Counted from the first letter of the stretch, positions 9,761 to 20,597 are shown. The stretch: DNA of 64,000 bases from Arsukibacterium indicum (GCF_019100565.1 NZ_JAHRID010000008.1:124001-188000); one strand, 5' to 3'. Program-made: numbers and translations. The notes: generated by a model not told the origin, from the sequence alone.

Positions 9761-11095
9761 ATGCAAACTAACCTTAACGCCAAACGCATAGCAGTAGTGG
9801 GGTTGGGCCTGTCGGGCCTGGCCACAGTGCGCTTTTTGCTGGCGCAAGGGGTTAAGCCGGTGCTGATGGACAGCCGCAGCAAACCGGCCGGCCTGGAGCA
9901 GATTGCCGCCGACAAGGTTGACGGTATCTATCTGGGCGAGTTTGATGCCAACCGGCTGGCGCAGATGGACATGATTATCGTCAGCCCCGGGCTGGCACCA
10001 AGCCATCCGGCAATCCGTTTTGCCAAAGCCCAGGGCGTGGAAGTGCTGGGCGATGTTGAACTGTTTGCCCGTTTTAATAAAAAACCGGTTATTGCCATAA
10101 CCGGCTCAAATGGCAAGTCGACGGTAACCACTCTGGTAGCAGAAATGCTGCAGCAAAGCGGCATTAACGCTGTGGCTGCAGGTAATATAGGTTTACCTGT
10201 ACTGGATGCCATTCGCCAGCAGGACGCCGCAGTGTATGTGCTGGAATTGTCCAGTTTTCAGTTGGACACCACCACCAGCCTGCAAAGCCGGGCCAGTTGC
10301 CTGCTAAATGTCAGCGCCGATCATCTGGATCGCTATGCCGACATGGCAGCCTATACCGCATCAAAACAACAGGTTTATCAGCAAACCGAACTGGCCGTTT
10401 ATAATCAGGCTGACCCGTTAACTTACCCTGGCGCGCTGGCCAGCAAAGCAACGCCGCTGGCAATCAGTCTGGATGACGCTGACTACGGTACAAAAATTGT
10501 AAAAGGTCAGCCATGGCTGAATGTTGCCGGTGAGCCGTTGCTGCCGGTCAGCCAGTTGGCGATTACCGGCAGCCATAACCAGTTTAATGCGCTGGCCGCC
10601 GCGGCATTAGCGCTTAGTGCAGGTGCCAGCCGCACTGCAATAGTTACCACCTTGCAGCAGTTCAATGGCCTGGCGCATCGTTGCCAGCTGGTACGGGCCG
10701 AAAAAGGCGTTCGCTGGATTAATGACTCTAAAGCGACCAATATTGGCGCCACACTGGCTGCCATTGCCGGCCTGCGACCAGCTGTCAGTGGCAAACTTAT
10801 TCTGATTGCCGGCGGCGACGCCAAAGGCGCTGATCTGACAGAACTAAAACCGGTGCTGCTGCGGGATGTCAGTCACGTTATCACACTTGGCCAGGACGGG
10901 CCGGCTATTGCCGCTTTGCACCCGCATGCCATTCAGGTAAAAGATTTAACCGGCGCAGTGCAGCAGGCCGCCAAACTGGCGCAAAGCGGCGATATGGTGT
11001 TGCTGTCGCCGGCCTGTGCCAGCCTGGATATGTTTAAAAGCTACGCCCAGCGTGGCGAGCTGTTTGCCAAAGCGGTTAAGGAGCTGAAACTATGA
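9761..11095 (+). CDS. murD: UDP-MurNAc-L-Ala:D-Glu ligase MurD
   Basis: Cytoplasmic Mur ligase adding D-glutamate, the second stem residue. There is an N-terminal dinucleotide-like domain (VVGLGLSGLATVRFL), the ATP P-loop ITGSNGKSTVTTL near residue 112, and the ligase C-domain (WINDSKATNIGATLAA). It has 444 residues. Its D-Glu substrate links it functionally to the D-glutamate genes elsewhere in this window. It overlaps ftsW by 4 bases. Confidence 0.97.
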   Translation: MQTNLNAKRIAVVGLGLSGLATVRFLLAQGVKPVLMDSRSKPAGLEQIAADKVDGIYLGEFDANRLAQMDMIIVSPGLAPSHPAIRFAKAQGVEVLGDVELFARFNKKPVIAITGSNGKSTVTTLVAEMLQQSGINAVAAGNIGLPVLDAIRQQDAAVYVLELSSFQLDTTTSLQSRASCLLNVSADHLDRYADMAAYTASKQQVYQQTELAVYNQADPLTYPGALASKATPLAISLDDADYGTKIVKGQPWLNVAGEPLLPVSQLAITGSHNQFNALAAAALALSAGASRTAIVTTLQQFNGLAHRCQLVRAEKGVRWINDSKATNIGATLAAIAGLRPAVSGKLILIAGGDAKGADLTELKPVLLRDVSHVITLGQDGPAIAALHPHAIQVKDLTGAVQQAAKLAQSGDMVLLSPACASLDMFKSYAQRGELFAKAVKELKL

Positions 11096-12303
11096 AACAG
11101 CTTAGTTTAACCATCTGGCAAAATGGCTGGCAAAATCCGTGGCAGAGCATAAGCGCAGCCTGGCAGCGCGACGATACTGCGCCATACGATAAATTGTTTT
11201 TAACCCTGCTGATGCTGATCCTGGCCATTGGCGTGGTAATGGTAACCAGCGCCTCAATGCCGGTGGCCGAACGGCTATTTAATAACCCGTTGCATTTTAC
11301 TATTCGCCATCTGGTGTATCTGGGCATTGGCCTGACACTGGCAGTGCTGGTGTTACGGATACCGGTAAGCTGGTGGCACCGGGGCAATATGTGGTTGCTG
11401 CTGCTGGGTATCCTGTTATTGGTTGCGGTGTTGCTGTTTGGCCGCAATGTGAATGGCAGTACCCGCTGGTTATCTTTAGGCCCCATCGGTTTACAGGCTG
11501 CTGAGCCGGCCAAGTTATTCTTTTTTGTATATCTGGCCAGTTATCTGGTGCGCCGGCATGAAGAAGTGCGTGACAACCTGAAAGGCTTTTTAAAACCGTT
11601 AGCGGTGTTGTTCTTATTTGCTGTATTGCTGCTGATGCAACCGGATTTAGGCACCGTTATTGTAATGTTTGCCACCGCTGTGGCCTTGCTGTTTTTAGCT
11701 GGTGCCAAAATCTGGCAGTTTCTCTGCTTAATGGCGACCGGCATTATGGCCATTGGCGTGTTAATCGTTTACAGCGAATACCGCTGGAAGCGGGTTACCG
11801 CCTTTCTCGACCCCTGGGCTGACCCTTTTGGCAGCGGCTACCAGTTAACCCAGTCGTTAATGGCGTTTGGCCGGGGCGGCTGGTTTGGGCAGGGTCTTGG
11901 CAACAGCATTCAGAAACTGGAATACCTGCCGGAAGCCCATACCGACTTTATTCTGGCGGTTATTGCCGAAGAAACCGGTTTTATTGGCGTGGCAGTACTG
12001 ATGACGCTGGTTTTTGTACTCGTATACCGTGCGCTATGGATTGGTCAGCGTGCCCTGGCAAAACAATTAAGTTTTCATGGCTTTATGGCGTATGCGTTAG
12101 CTATCTGGATTGGTTTTCAGGCTGCAGTAAACGTAGGTGTGGCGACCGGTGCTCTGCCAACCAAAGGCTTAACCCTGCCATTTGTCAGCTCGGGTGGCAG
12201 TAGTCTGGTAATCATGTTGATTGCCGCCGGTCTGCTGTTACGAATTGACTTTGAAGTACGGCTCAAAGGCAAACACGCGCTAAGCGGAGGCAAACATGGC
12301 TAA
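11092..12303 (+). CDS. ftsW: SEDS peptidoglycan glycosyltransferase FtsW
   Basis: A multi-pass SEDS-family polymerase that builds septal glycan strands with FtsI. It has about ten membrane segments within 403 residues. Characteristic stretches are GSTRWLSLGPIGLQAAEPAK, the catalytic-loop region near LPEAHTDFILAVIAEE, and the C-terminal LPFVSSGGSSLV. The N-terminus starts with a cytoplasmic tail of about 35 residues. It overlaps murD by 4 bases and murG by 8 bases. Confidence 0.97.
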   Translation: MKQLSLTIWQNGWQNPWQSISAAWQRDDTAPYDKLFLTLLMLILAIGVVMVTSASMPVAERLFNNPLHFTIRHLVYLGIGLTLAVLVLRIPVSWWHRGNMWLLLLGILLLVAVLLFGRNVNGSTRWLSLGPIGLQAAEPAKLFFFVYLASYLVRRHEEVRDNLKGFLKPLAVLFLFAVLLLMQPDLGTVIVMFATAVALLFLAGAKIWQFLCLMATGIMAIGVLIVYSEYRWKRVTAFLDPWADPFGSGYQLTQSLMAFGRGGWFGQGLGNSIQKLEYLPEAHTDFILAVIAEETGFIGVAVLMTLVFVLVYRALWIGQRALAKQLSFHGFMAYALAIWIGFQAAVNVGVATGALPTKGLTLPFVSSGGSSLVIMLIAAGLLLRIDFEVRLKGKHALSGGKHG

Positions 12304-13381
12304 ACCGCTGGCACTGATCATGGCAGGTGGTACCGGAGGCCATATTTTCCCGGCGCAGGCTGTGGCTAAGGCCCTGGCAGCAGAAGGCTGGGACATTGCC
12401 TGGCTGGGCAGCAGTGACCGGATGGAAGCGCAGCTGGTGCCGGGCTTTGGCTGGCCATTTTATGGTATCAGCGTGGCAGGTTTAAGGGGTAAAGGGCTGC
12501 TGAGTAAATTAGGTGCGCCGTGGATGCTGCTAAAAGCACTGTGGCAGGCCCGCCGGGTATGTCGTCAGTTAAAGCCTGCTATCGCCCTGGGCTTTGGTGG
12601 TTATGCCAGCGGCCCCGGTGGTCTGGCAAGCTGGATAAGCGGTACACCATTGCTTATTCATGAGCAAAATGCCGTAGCCGGCAGCACCAATAAGTTGCTG
12701 GCGCGGCTGGCAAATAAGGTACTGGTTGCCTTTGACAGCGCCTTTAAAGGTAACCGTAAGCGACAACTGGTTGGCAACCCAATCCGGGCTGAATTGCTGC
12801 AATGCCGGGACAACCGGCCGCAATATGACAGCCTGAATATTTTGATTGTTGGCGGTAGCCTTGGTGCGCAGGCACTGAACAGGGCACTGCCGGCGCAATT
12901 AACTGCTCTGGCCCAGAACGGCACTATAGCTGTACGGCATCAAACCGGTGCTGCTATGCAGGCTGAAGTAGAGCAGGCGTATCAGACACTTAAAGCAACG
13001 GGTTGTCAGGTAGAGGTTAGTGCTTTTATTGACGATATGGCTGCGGCGTATCGCTGGGCTGACGTACTGATTTGCCGGGCCGGCGCATTGACTGTCAGCG
13101 AAGTGGCGGCAGTGGGGGTGGCAGCCATTTTTGTACCGCTGCCAGGCGCAATTGATGACCATCAGAGCGCCAATGCCAGGGTGCTGGCCGACAAGGACGC
13201 TGCAGTGTTATTACCGCAGCAGCAATTACAACAACAGGGCGTGCAACCGATAATGCAACCCTGGTTAACCGATAAGGCGCCGCTGCAGCAAATGGCGCAG
13301 CGGGCCCGCAGTATGGCAACAACCGACGCGGCAACGCATATTGCCGCGCTGTGCCGGCAAGTAACAGGACAAGTAGTATGA
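12296..13381 (+). CDS. murG: Lipid II synthase MurG (GlcNAc transferase)
   Basis: A peripheral inner-membrane GT-B glycosyltransferase that adds GlcNAc to lipid I. The N-terminal glycine-rich loop [10 protein letters not shown] starts near residue 11, with the HEQNAVAG motif near 122 and the C-terminal UDP-GlcNAc binding region ([10 protein letters not shown], then [11 protein letters not shown]). It has 361 residues, the family norm. Its stop codon overlaps the murC ATG by 4 bases. Confidence 0.97.
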   Translation: MAKPLALIMAGGTGGHIFPAQAVAKALAAEGWDIAWLGSSDRMEAQLVPGFGWPFYGISVAGLRGKGLLSKLGAPWMLLKALWQARRVCRQLKPAIALGFGGYASGPGGLASWISGTPLLIHEQNAVAGSTNKLLARLANKVLVAFDSAFKGNRKRQLVGNPIRAELLQCRDNRPQYDSLNILIVGGSLGAQALNRALPAQLTALAQNGTIAVRHQTGAAMQAEVEQAYQTLKATGCQVEVSAFIDDMAAAYRWADVLICRAGALTVSEVAAVGVAAIFVPLPGAIDDHQSANARVLADKDAAVLLPQQQLQQQGVQPIMQPWLTDKAPLQQMAQRARSMATTDAATHIAALCRQVTGQVV

Positions 13382-14832
13382 TTAGTACCCTGCAACATAA
13401 AAAACAGGCAATGCGCCGGGTAGAGCGGATCCACTTTGTTGGTATCGGCGGTGCCGGTATGGGTGGTATTGCTGAAGTATTGTTGAACGAAGGGTACAAG
13501 GTTACCGGCTCAGATCTGGCCAGCAACCCGGTGGTGGAACGTCTGATGTCACTGGGTGCAGAGGTCAAATTTGGCCATCATGCCAGTCAGGTTGACGGTG
13601 CCAGTGTGGTGGTGGTGTCCAGCGCTATTAAAGCGGCAAACCCCGAAGTGGCTGCTGCCTTAGCCCAGCGTATACCGGTGGTGCGCCGTGCCGAAATGCT
13701 CGGTGAGCTAATGCGTTTTCGTCACGGTATTGCCATTGCCGGTACTCATGGTAAAACCACTACCACCAGTTTACTGGCATCTGTTTTTGCCGAAGCAGGT
13801 ACCGACCCCACCTTTGTGATTGGTGGCTTACTGAATTCAGCCGGCTCGAATGCCCGGTTAGGCTCAGGCCGCTACCTGATTGCTGAAGCGGATGAAAGCG
13901 ATGCGTCTTTTCTGCATTTACAACCGATGGCAACCGTCATTACCAATATTGAAGCTGATCATATGGACACCTATGAAGGTGACTTTGAAAAGCTGAAAGA
14001 CACCTATCTGGAATTTTGTCATAACCTGCCATTTTACGGCATGGCTGTAGTTTGTATTGATGACAAAGTGCTGCGTGGCCTGATCCCGTCTATCGGCCGC
14101 ACTGTGCTGACCTATGGCTTCAGCGACGATGCAGATTATAGGATCAGCGAATTCAGCCAGCAGGGTACCCGCAGCTTTTTTGTTATTACTGACCCGGCCG
14201 GTAACCAGCGCGAAGTGCAGCTTAATTTACCCGGTAAACACAATGCGCTTAATGCCACCGCTGCTTTTGCCCTGGCGGCAGACGAAGGCATTAGCGAGCA
14301 GGCTATTCTGGCGGCACTGGGTAAATTTGAAGGCATAGGCCGGCGTTTTCAGCAATACGGCGAGTTTGATACCGGCCGCGGCAAAGTGCTGTTACTTGAT
14401 GATTACGGCCATCACCCGACTGAAGTGGCTGCGACCATTGCCGCGGTACGCAGTGCCTGGCCGGAGCGGCGGCTGGTTATGGCCTATCAGCCACACCGGT
14501 TTAGCCGTACCCGCGATTTATACGAAGATTTCACTCAGGTGTTATCCAGTGTCGATAAGTTATTGCTGCTGGAAGTTTATGCAGCCGGTGAAGCGCCGAT
14601 TGCCGGTGCTGACAGCCGCAATTTGTGCCGATCTATCCGGGCCCGTGGCCAGTTAGAACCGGTGTACGTGGCAGAACCCAAAGCCCTGGCCGGTGCGCTG
14701 GCCGAGGTGCTGCAGGACGGCGATGTCGTGCTGACGCAGGGGGCCGGCAACATTGGTGCCCTGGTTAAAGAGCTGGCAGCAACCCGGTTGGATATCAGGC
14801 AGCTGAAACAATTGTCGGAGGATGCGCTATGA
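13378..14832 (+). CDS. murC: UDP-MurNAc:L-Ala ligase MurC
   Basis: The first Mur ligase, adding L-Ala to UDP-MurNAc. The N-terminal Rossmann motif [15 protein letters not shown] and the ATP P-loop [13 protein letters not shown] (near residue 124) are present. I chose the ATG at 13378, which forms an ATGA overlap with murG; an upstream start at 13351 would extend into murG without a family counterpart. With this start the protein has 484 residues. Four bases overlap ddlB. Confidence 0.96.
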   Translation: MISTLQHKKQAMRRVERIHFVGIGGAGMGGIAEVLLNEGYKVTGSDLASNPVVERLMSLGAEVKFGHHASQVDGASVVVVSSAIKAANPEVAAALAQRIPVVRRAEMLGELMRFRHGIAIAGTHGKTTTTSLLASVFAEAGTDPTFVIGGLLNSAGSNARLGSGRYLIAEADESDASFLHLQPMATVITNIEADHMDTYEGDFEKLKDTYLEFCHNLPFYGMAVVCIDDKVLRGLIPSIGRTVLTYGFSDDADYRISEFSQQGTRSFFVITDPAGNQREVQLNLPGKHNALNATAAFALAADEGISEQAILAALGKFEGIGRRFQQYGEFDTGRGKVLLLDDYGHHPTEVAATIAAVRSAWPERRLVMAYQPHRFSRTRDLYEDFTQVLSSVDKLLLLEVYAAGEAPIAGADSRNLCRSIRARGQLEPVYVAEPKALAGALAEVLQDGDVVLTQGAGNIGALVKELAATRLDIRQLKQLSEDAL

Positions 14833-15776
14833 GCACCAGCATCAGCAACTTTGGCAAAGTCGCCGTGATGTTCGGCGGCCATTCTGCTGAGCGCGAGGTG
14901 TCACTGCGCTCGGGCAAAGCGGTGCTGGCGGCGTTACAGCAGGCCGGCATTAATGCCGTTGCATTTGACCCGGCAGAGCAATCACTGGCGGCGTTAATCA
15001 ATGAAGTAAAAGCGGATCGGGTATTTATTGTACTGCATGGCCGCGGCGGTGAAGACGGCACTATGCAGGGCGCACTGCAACTGCTGGGGCTGCCTTATAC
15101 CGGCAGTGGTGTGCTGGGATCGGCGCTGGCCATGGATAAAATTCGCTGTAAGCGCTTGTTTATCGCCCAGCAATTGCCTACCGCGCCGTTTGCCGTGGTA
15201 CATAACGACACCGTCGATTATGCCGCTTTACTGCAAGAGCTGGGTGGCAAGGTCATGGTAAAGCCTGCCAATGAAGGCTCCAGTATTGGCATGAGCGCCG
15301 CCAGCAGTGCCGCAGAGCTGGAGCAGGCAATAGCCGCCGCGCTGAAATACGACAGCGAAATATTGGTGGAACGCTGGATTAATGGCCGCGAGTTTACCAT
15401 CGCTATTCTGGGCGACACAGTGCTGCCGGTAGTGGAAATGCGTACCCCAAGGGCTTTTTATGATTATGAAGCAAAGTATCAGGCTAACAGCACTGAATAC
15501 TTGTGTCCGGCGCCATTAACGGCGGAACAAACCGCTGCTATGCAAGCCGATGCGCTGGCTGCATTTAAAGCCGTAGGTGCTTCAGGCTGGGGCCGGGTTG
15601 ATTTAATGCTGAATGCACAAGGCGAGCATTTTTTACTGGAAGTGAACACGGTGCCGGGAATGACAGAAAAGTCACTGGTGCCAATGGCAGCCAAGGCTGC
15701 CGGTTTAAGCTTCAGTGAACTGGTGCTGGCTATTTTGCAGCAAACATTGGCAACCGCTAACACGGAGCAGGATTAA
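14829..15776 (+). CDS. ddlB: D-alanine:D-alanine ligase DdlB
   Basis: ATP-grasp ligase producing the D-Ala-D-Ala used by MurF. It starts with [15 protein letters not shown], has the ATP-grasp lysine/serine loop [12 protein letters not shown] near residue 146 and the metal-binding [15 protein letters not shown] near residue 268. It has 315 residues. It overlaps murC by 4 bases and is 4 bp from ftsQ. Confidence 0.96.
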   Translation: MSTSISNFGKVAVMFGGHSAEREVSLRSGKAVLAALQQAGINAVAFDPAEQSLAALINEVKADRVFIVLHGRGGEDGTMQGALQLLGLPYTGSGVLGSALAMDKIRCKRLFIAQQLPTAPFAVVHNDTVDYAALLQELGGKVMVKPANEGSSIGMSAASSAAELEQAIAAALKYDSEILVERWINGREFTIAILGDTVLPVVEMRTPRAFYDYEAKYQANSTEYLCPAPLTAEQTAAMQADALAAFKAVGASGWGRVDLMLNAQGEHFLLEVNTVPGMTEKSLVPMAAKAAGLSFSELVLAILQQTLATANTEQD

Positions 15777-15780
15777 GCAA

Positions 15781-16536
15781 ATGAGCTTGCGTCAGTACTT
15801 CAGCCAGTTAAACCACAGGCCCGGTTTTATCGGTGGCTTGCTGTTTTTTGTGCTGGCACTGGCACTACTGAGCTGGGGCGGCTTTCAGGTTTATGGCTGG
15901 CTGCAAAGCCAGCAGGGCGCACCGATAAAACAGGTGCGGTTATATGGTGATTTTCAGCATATTCAGCAACAGCGGTTACAACAGCAGTTGCAGCAGCAAT
16001 ATGTTGGCAATTTTTTTCGGGTGGACGTTGATCAGGTGCAGCAGTTCCTGCAACAACAACCCTGGGTATATCAGGCAGCCGTGCGCAAACAATGGCCCGA
16101 TACTCTGGTGGTGGTTGTGACAGAGCAGCAGCCGGTCGCAGTCTGGAATCAGCAGCAATTGCTAAATAATAAAGGGGAGTTGTTTATCGCCCCGCTAAGC
16201 GAACTGATCCCGGCACTGCCAAAGCTGCATGGCCCCGAGGGCACCGAGCAGGATGCCCTGACAATGTTTCACCATATGCAAACGTTATTACAGTTACACC
16301 AGTTCAGTGCAGAGCAACTGTGGTTAACCGAACGTTTTTCCTGGCGGCTGCAGCTGCAGGGTGGGCTGGCACTGCAGCTTGGACGGCAGGACACCATGAA
16401 AAGGTTACAACGTTTTATTGAGCTATACCCAACCATGCAACAGCATCGGGAACAGGAATTAGCTGAAGTCGATTTGCGCTATGACACCGGCGTTGCCGTG
16501 CGTTATGCCAATACGGAGCCAAAGAGAAAAGCATGA
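15781..16536 (+). CDS. ftsQ: Cell division protein FtsQ
   Basis: A bitopic divisome scaffold in the FtsQLB complex. The ATG at 15781 gives MSLRQYFSQ and a 251-residue protein: short cytoplasmic tail, membrane segment (about 20-40), periplasmic POTRA domain (about 50-120, starting KQVRLYGDF) and the FtsQ C-domain. An in-frame start at 15715 lies inside ddlB and is unlikely. The POTRA region is unusually glutamine-rich (runs such as QQQRLQQQLQQQ). It overlaps ftsA by 4 bases. Confidence 0.95.
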   Translation: MSLRQYFSQLNHRPGFIGGLLFFVLALALLSWGGFQVYGWLQSQQGAPIKQVRLYGDFQHIQQQRLQQQLQQQYVGNFFRVDVDQVQQFLQQQPWVYQAAVRKQWPDTLVVVVTEQQPVAVWNQQQLLNNKGELFIAPLSELIPALPKLHGPEGTEQDALTMFHHMQTLLQLHQFSAEQLWLTERFSWRLQLQGGLALQLGRQDTMKRLQRFIELYPTMQQHREQELAEVDLRYDTGVAVRYANTEPKRKA

Positions 16537-17768
16537 CAAAGTCGATAGAACGAGATCTGATTGTAGGGCTGGATATTGGTACTGCACAGATTAAAGCCGT
16601 AGTAGGTGAAATAACCCCCGATAACCGGCTGAGTATTGTTGGGGTAGGCACCCATGCCTCGCGTGGCATGGATAAAGGCGGCGTTAACGATCTTAATCTG
16701 GTGGTACAGGCGGTGCAGCGGGCAATAAATGAAGCCGAGCTGATGGCCGATTGCCAGATTTCGTCGGTGTATTTAGGCATTACCGGCAAACATATCCGCT
16801 GCCAGAACGAGAGTGGCATGGTGCCGATTAACGACACCGAAGTTACCGCTGATGATGTCGCCAGCGTTATTCATGCTGCCAAGTCAGTGCCTATATCAGC
16901 CGAACGACGCATGTTGCATGTTTTGCCACAGGAATTCTCGGTTGACATGCAGGAGGGCATTAAAAGCCCGGTAGGTATGTCAGGGGTAAGAATGGAGGCA
17001 AAAGCCCACATTATTACCTGTGCCAACGACATGGCAAAAAATATAGAAAAGTGTGTCGAGCGTTGTGGCCTGGCAGTCGATCAGCTGATTTTCTCATCGC
17101 TGGCCTCAAGCTACGCAGTATTAACCGACGATGAGAAAGAGCTGGGCGTTTGTGTGGTTGATATGGGTGGTGGCACCATCGACTTATCTATCTACACCAA
17201 CGGCGCACTGCGCCATACCGCGGTTATACCGGTAGCCGGTAATCAGGTAACCAGTGATATTGCCAAAATTTTCCGCACGCCAATCAGCCACGCGGAAGAT
17301 ATCAAGGTGCAATATGCCTGCGCCCTGCGCAGCATGGTAGGTAAAGAAGAAAGCATTGAAGTGCCCAGTGTTGGCGGCCGGCCGGCGCGGTCTATGTCGC
17401 GCCATACTCTGGCTGAAGTTATTGAGCCACGCTATCACGAATTGTTCGAGCTGGTGCTGGAAGAAATTCGCAGTTCTGGCCTGGAAGAGCAAATTGCCGC
17501 CGGTTTAGTGTTAACCGGTGGTACCTCGAAAATGGAAGGTGCGGTGGAGTTTGCCGAAGATGTGTTTCAGATGCCGGTGCGGGTAGGCCAGCCAATGCAC
17601 GTCAGTGGTTTAAAAGAATATGTACAAGACCCGGCCTACGCCAGCGTAGTGGGTTTGTTGCTGTATGGCAAAGATGTACGTGCCCAGCAAAAAAATGCGG
17701 CGTTAAGTCGCGATCCAGTTAGCAGCTTGCTGAAAAAAATCAGCAGCTGGTTCAAAGGTGAGTTTTAA
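16533..17768 (+). CDS. ftsA: Cell division protein FtsA
   Basis: Actin-like ATPase that tethers FtsZ to the membrane. Phosphate-binding motif 1 (VGLDIGTAQIKAVVGE) begins near residue 10, phosphate 2 is VVDMGGGTIDLSIY, and the adenosine motif is GLVLTGGTSKMEGA. The C-terminal amphipathic membrane-targeting helix (LLKKISSWFKGEF) is intact. It has 411 residues. It lies 26 bp before ftsZ, whose start is preceded by a strong GGAGAGAG ribosome binding site. Confidence 0.97.
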   Translation: MTKSIERDLIVGLDIGTAQIKAVVGEITPDNRLSIVGVGTHASRGMDKGGVNDLNLVVQAVQRAINEAELMADCQISSVYLGITGKHIRCQNESGMVPINDTEVTADDVASVIHAAKSVPISAERRMLHVLPQEFSVDMQEGIKSPVGMSGVRMEAKAHIITCANDMAKNIEKCVERCGLAVDQLIFSSLASSYAVLTDDEKELGVCVVDMGGGTIDLSIYTNGALRHTAVIPVAGNQVTSDIAKIFRTPISHAEDIKVQYACALRSMVGKEESIEVPSVGGRPARSMSRHTLAEVIEPRYHELFELVLEEIRSSGLEEQIAAGLVLTGGTSKMEGAVEFAEDVFQMPVRVGQPMHVSGLKEYVQDPAYASVVGLLLYGKDVRAQQKNAALSRDPVSSLLKKISSWFKGEF

Positions 17769-17794
17769 CAGAGCGTAAAAACGGAGAGAGAGCT

Positions 17795-18955
17795 ATGTTT
17801 GAGTTAATGGAAAACCACAGCCAAGAAGCTGTAATTAAAGTAATAGGTGTTGGTGGCGGTGGCGGCAACGCTGTCGAGTATATGGTAGCCAGCAATATTG
17901 AAGGGGTAGAGTTTGTGGCGGCGAATACTGACGCCCAGGCCCTGCGTAATTCGTCTGCCAACATTACCCTGCAGTTAGGTGCCGGCGTCACCAAAGGTTT
18001 AGGCGCAGGTGCTAACCCGGAAATTGGCCGCCGCTCGGCTGAGGAAGATCGCGAAACCATCAAAAAAACCCTGCAAGGTGCTGATATGATCTTCATCGCT
18101 GCTGGCATGGGTGGTGGTACCGGTACCGGTGCTGCACCTATCGTGGCTGAAGTAGCACGCGAGCTGGGTATTTTAACAGTGGCCGTGGTGACCAAGCCAT
18201 TCCCGTTCGAAGGTAAAAAGCGTACCGCTTATGCCGACGAAGGTATTCTGGAATTAAGCAAGTATGTCGATTCGCTGATCACCATCCCGAACGACAAGCT
18301 GTTAAAAGTATTAGGCAAAGGCACCAGCCTGCTGGATGCGTTTAAAGCAGCAAATAACGTGTTGCTGGGTGCAGTACAGGGTATTGCTGAATTAATTACC
18401 CGGCCAGGTTTGATCAACGTCGACTTTGCTGACGTACGTACTGTTATGTCTGAAATGGGCACTGCCATGATGGGCACCGGCCGTGCCTCAGGCCCGGACC
18501 GGGCAGAAGAAGCAGCAGAGCAGGCGATTTCCAGCCCGCTGCTGGAAGATATCGACTTGTCAGGTGCGAAAGGCATTCTGGTTAATATCACTGCCGGCCT
18601 GGATATCAGCATTGAAGAGTTTGAGACTGTTGGTAATGCAGTTAAAGCTTTTGCTTCTGAAAATGCCACAGTAGTGGTAGGTGCAGTCATTGACCCGGAA
18701 ATGCACGACGAGCTGCGGGTTACCGTGGTTGCAACCGGCATTGGTGCTGACCGCCGGCCGGATATCAGCCTGGTACCAAGCCATCGGGCAGAGCCGGTAC
18801 AGGCTTATGTGCAGCAGGGTAACACCATGCGCCATGCCGCACCGGCACCAAGCGTGCAAAAAGAAGAAGCAGTGCAGGCTAAAACTCAGCCGGAGAGCAA
18901 AGGTGGTATCGATATTTTTGATATCCCTGCGTTTTTACGCAAGCAGGCAGACTAA
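17795..18955 (+). CDS. ftsZ: Cell division GTPase FtsZ
   Basis: Tubulin-like GTPase that forms the Z-ring. The GTP-binding loop GVGGGGGNAVEYM lies near residue 21 and the tubulin signature GGGTGTGAAP near residue 107. After a variable linker of about 50 residues, the conserved C-terminal peptide DIFDIPAFLRKQAD (the FtsA/ZipA/ZapD-binding tail) closes the 386-residue protein. Its partner zapD is also in this window, near 28 kb. Confidence 0.98.
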   Translation: MFELMENHSQEAVIKVIGVGGGGGNAVEYMVASNIEGVEFVAANTDAQALRNSSANITLQLGAGVTKGLGAGANPEIGRRSAEEDRETIKKTLQGADMIFIAAGMGGGTGTGAAPIVAEVARELGILTVAVVTKPFPFEGKKRTAYADEGILELSKYVDSLITIPNDKLLKVLGKGTSLLDAFKAANNVLLGAVQGIAELITRPGLINVDFADVRTVMSEMGTAMMGTGRASGPDRAEEAAEQAISSPLLEDIDLSGAKGILVNITAGLDISIEEFETVGNAVKAFASENATVVVGAVIDPEMHDELRVTVVATGIGADRRPDISLVPSHRAEPVQAYVQQGNTMRHAAPAPSVQKEEAVQAKTQPESKGGIDIFDIPAFLRKQAD

Positions 18956-18958
18956 ACC

Positions 18959-18974
18959 GCCTGCTGCGGCAGGC
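18959..18974 (+). other. Short GC-rich hairpin after ftsZ
   Basis: GCCTGC and GCAGGC pair around a 4-nt loop immediately after the ftsZ stop codon. There is no following T-run, so it may attenuate or stabilise the mRNA rather than terminate. The rest of the gap to lpxC (about 190 bp) has no gene that I can see; an lpxC promoter is likely there but I could not fix it. Confidence 0.35.
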
Positions 18975-19162
18975 TGCTGAAATCTGGCGCATGCCCGGTG
19001 AAGAAAGTAATATTAGCAATCGTTGAAGTTAAGCTGTAGTTCAGCTACGGTTAGCCAACATAGCGACTTACAGGTGTTGCCATTACATTGGTAAAATGAC
19101 TGAAGTTGTGCTAAGCTTCGCCGCCATTTTGTGATTGCTTAAATTTTGAGCAGGAAGAAATT

Positions 19163-20074
19163 ATGATTAAACAACGTACCGTTGCTAAAACAGTCAGTAC
19201 TATTGGTGTTGGGTTACACAAGGGTGAAAAGGTTACGCTCACTCTCCGGCCTGCACCTGACAACACGGGCATTATGTTCCGTCGTGTTGACCTTGACCCG
19301 ATAGTCGACTTTAAAGTTACCCCCGAAATGGTGGGTGACACAGTGATGTGTACCTGTTTAATCAATGATCAGGGCGTGCGCCTGTCTACCACCGAGCATT
19401 TAATGGCAGCCATTGCCGGCCTGGGTATTGATAACCTGATTATCGAAGTCGACTCAGCTGAAATTCCGATTATGGATGGCAGCGCTAACCCCTTTGTTTA
19501 CCTGTTACTGGAAGCGGGTATCAGCGAGCAGAAACTGGCCAAGAAATTTATCAGGATCAAGCGTGCGGTGCGGGTTGAAGACGGCGATAAATGGGCCGAA
19601 ATTAAACCTCACAACGGTTTTAAAATCGACTTCGCCATTAACTTCGACCACCCGGTAATCGCTGAAACCACCCAGCGCATGCAGCTGGATTTCTCCGCAG
19701 CCGGTTTTATTAAAGATATCAGCCGGGCCCGTACTTTTGGCTTCCTGCACGATATCGAATACTTGCGGGCCAATAACCTGGCGTTAGGTGGCAGCTTCGA
19801 TAACGCTGTGGTGCTGGACGAATTCCGGGTATTAAACCAGGACGGCCTGCGTTACGAAGACGAGTTTATCAAGCACAAAATACTTGATGCCATTGGCGAT
19901 TTGTATATGGCAGGTTACAGTGTGCTGGGCGAGTTTGTGTCATACAAAACCGGCCACGCCCTAAATAACCAGTTATTATGTGCGGTATTAGCCGAGCAGG
20001 AAAACTGGGAATTTGTCACCTTTGAAGATAAAGCTGATATGCCTATATCCTATCTGGCACCGCAACTGGCCTGA
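19163..20074 (+). CDS. lpxC: UDP-3-O-acyl-GlcNAc deacetylase LpxC
   Basis: Zinc deacetylase catalysing the committed step of lipid A synthesis. Zinc-ligand motifs are visible: [11 protein letters not shown] (His near residue 79) and [14 protein letters not shown] (His and Asp near residues 237-241), plus a C-terminal catalytic His in KTGHALNN. It has 303 residues. It is the conserved gene after ftsZ in gammaproteobacteria and is followed by a strong terminator. An AGGAAG ribosome binding site precedes the ATG. Confidence 0.97.
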   Translation: MIKQRTVAKTVSTIGVGLHKGEKVTLTLRPAPDNTGIMFRRVDLDPIVDFKVTPEMVGDTVMCTCLINDQGVRLSTTEHLMAAIAGLGIDNLIIEVDSAEIPIMDGSANPFVYLLLEAGISEQKLAKKFIRIKRAVRVEDGDKWAEIKPHNGFKIDFAINFDHPVIAETTQRMQLDFSAAGFIKDISRARTFGFLHDIEYLRANNLALGGSFDNAVVLDEFRVLNQDGLRYEDEFIKHKILDAIGDLYMAGYSVLGEFVSYKTGHALNNQLLCAVLAEQENWEFVTFEDKADMPISYLAPQLA

Positions 20075-20087
20075 GATAACTTTCGAT

Positions 20088-20114
20088 AAAAAACCGACGT
20101 GTAGTCGGTTTTTT
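20088..20114. terminator. Bidirectional intrinsic terminator between lpxC and the dciA-like gene
   Basis: The 11-bp arms AAAAAACCGAC and GTCGGTTTTTT surround a 5-nt loop. A-rich and T-rich flanks make it work in either direction, fitting its position between two converging genes. Confidence 0.85.
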
Positions 20115-20135
20115 TATATCTGAAATTGGGTTAGT

Positions 20136-20597
20136 TTATTTTGCCAGTAGCCGGGCCAGCGCTTGTTTTACTTTGTCATCACTGTGTTCCAACGCTTCTG
20201 TTAGTGCGGCGCGAGCCTTAGCAGAAAGGGCTTTGTTTGGGGTTTCAGCTGCAGTTTTGACCGTTGTTTTAGCAGCTGGTCGCGCTATCTGGCCATGGGG
20301 CGATACTTCAATATCAATTCCGGCTAAATCAGGCAAGATTTTTTGTCTGAAATTGTCTAGAATGGCATCGCGCTGCATCTTTAACCGGTTTGCCCAGCCA
20401 GGCGATTGACATAAAATAACTGCACGCCCGGCATTGATGCTGGACACCTGACAAAAACTCAGTTGTTCCAGCTGCAAAATATGGCATAACTCGGAATTTA
20501 ATTTGCGAACAAGTTCATACTGTTGCTGCATCGTTGCCAGCGAACTCTGGCCAAACAGCTTGGTTAAATCTTCAGGTTTATGGCTATAGCGTTTCAT
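20136..20597 (-). CDS. DUF721 protein, DciA-like replicative helicase loader
   Basis: A 153-residue protein with an N-terminal DUF721/DciA-type KH-like domain (about residues 5-100), a basic Ala/Lys-rich linker and a helical C-terminal tail. DciA proteins help load DnaB helicase in bacteria that lack DnaC/DnaI. Its position between lpxC and secA is common in gammaproteobacteria. The ATG at 20597 was preferred to the TTG one codon upstream. The function is inferred from the family, whose sequence conservation is weak. There is no secM-like gene between it and secA. Confidence 0.72.
   Translation of the reverse strand: MKRYSHKPEDLTKLFGQSSLATMQQQYELVRKLNSELCHILQLEQLSFCQVSSINAGRAVILCQSPGWANRLKMQRDAILDNFRQKILPDLAGIDIEVSPHGQIARPAAKTTVKTAAETPNKALSAKARAALTEALEHSDDKVKQALARLLAK

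Noticed and set aside
13351..13377. Longer murC start inside murG
   Set aside because: The ATG at 13378 gives the usual ATGA overlap and a normal MurC N-terminus; the upstream codons have no family counterpart.
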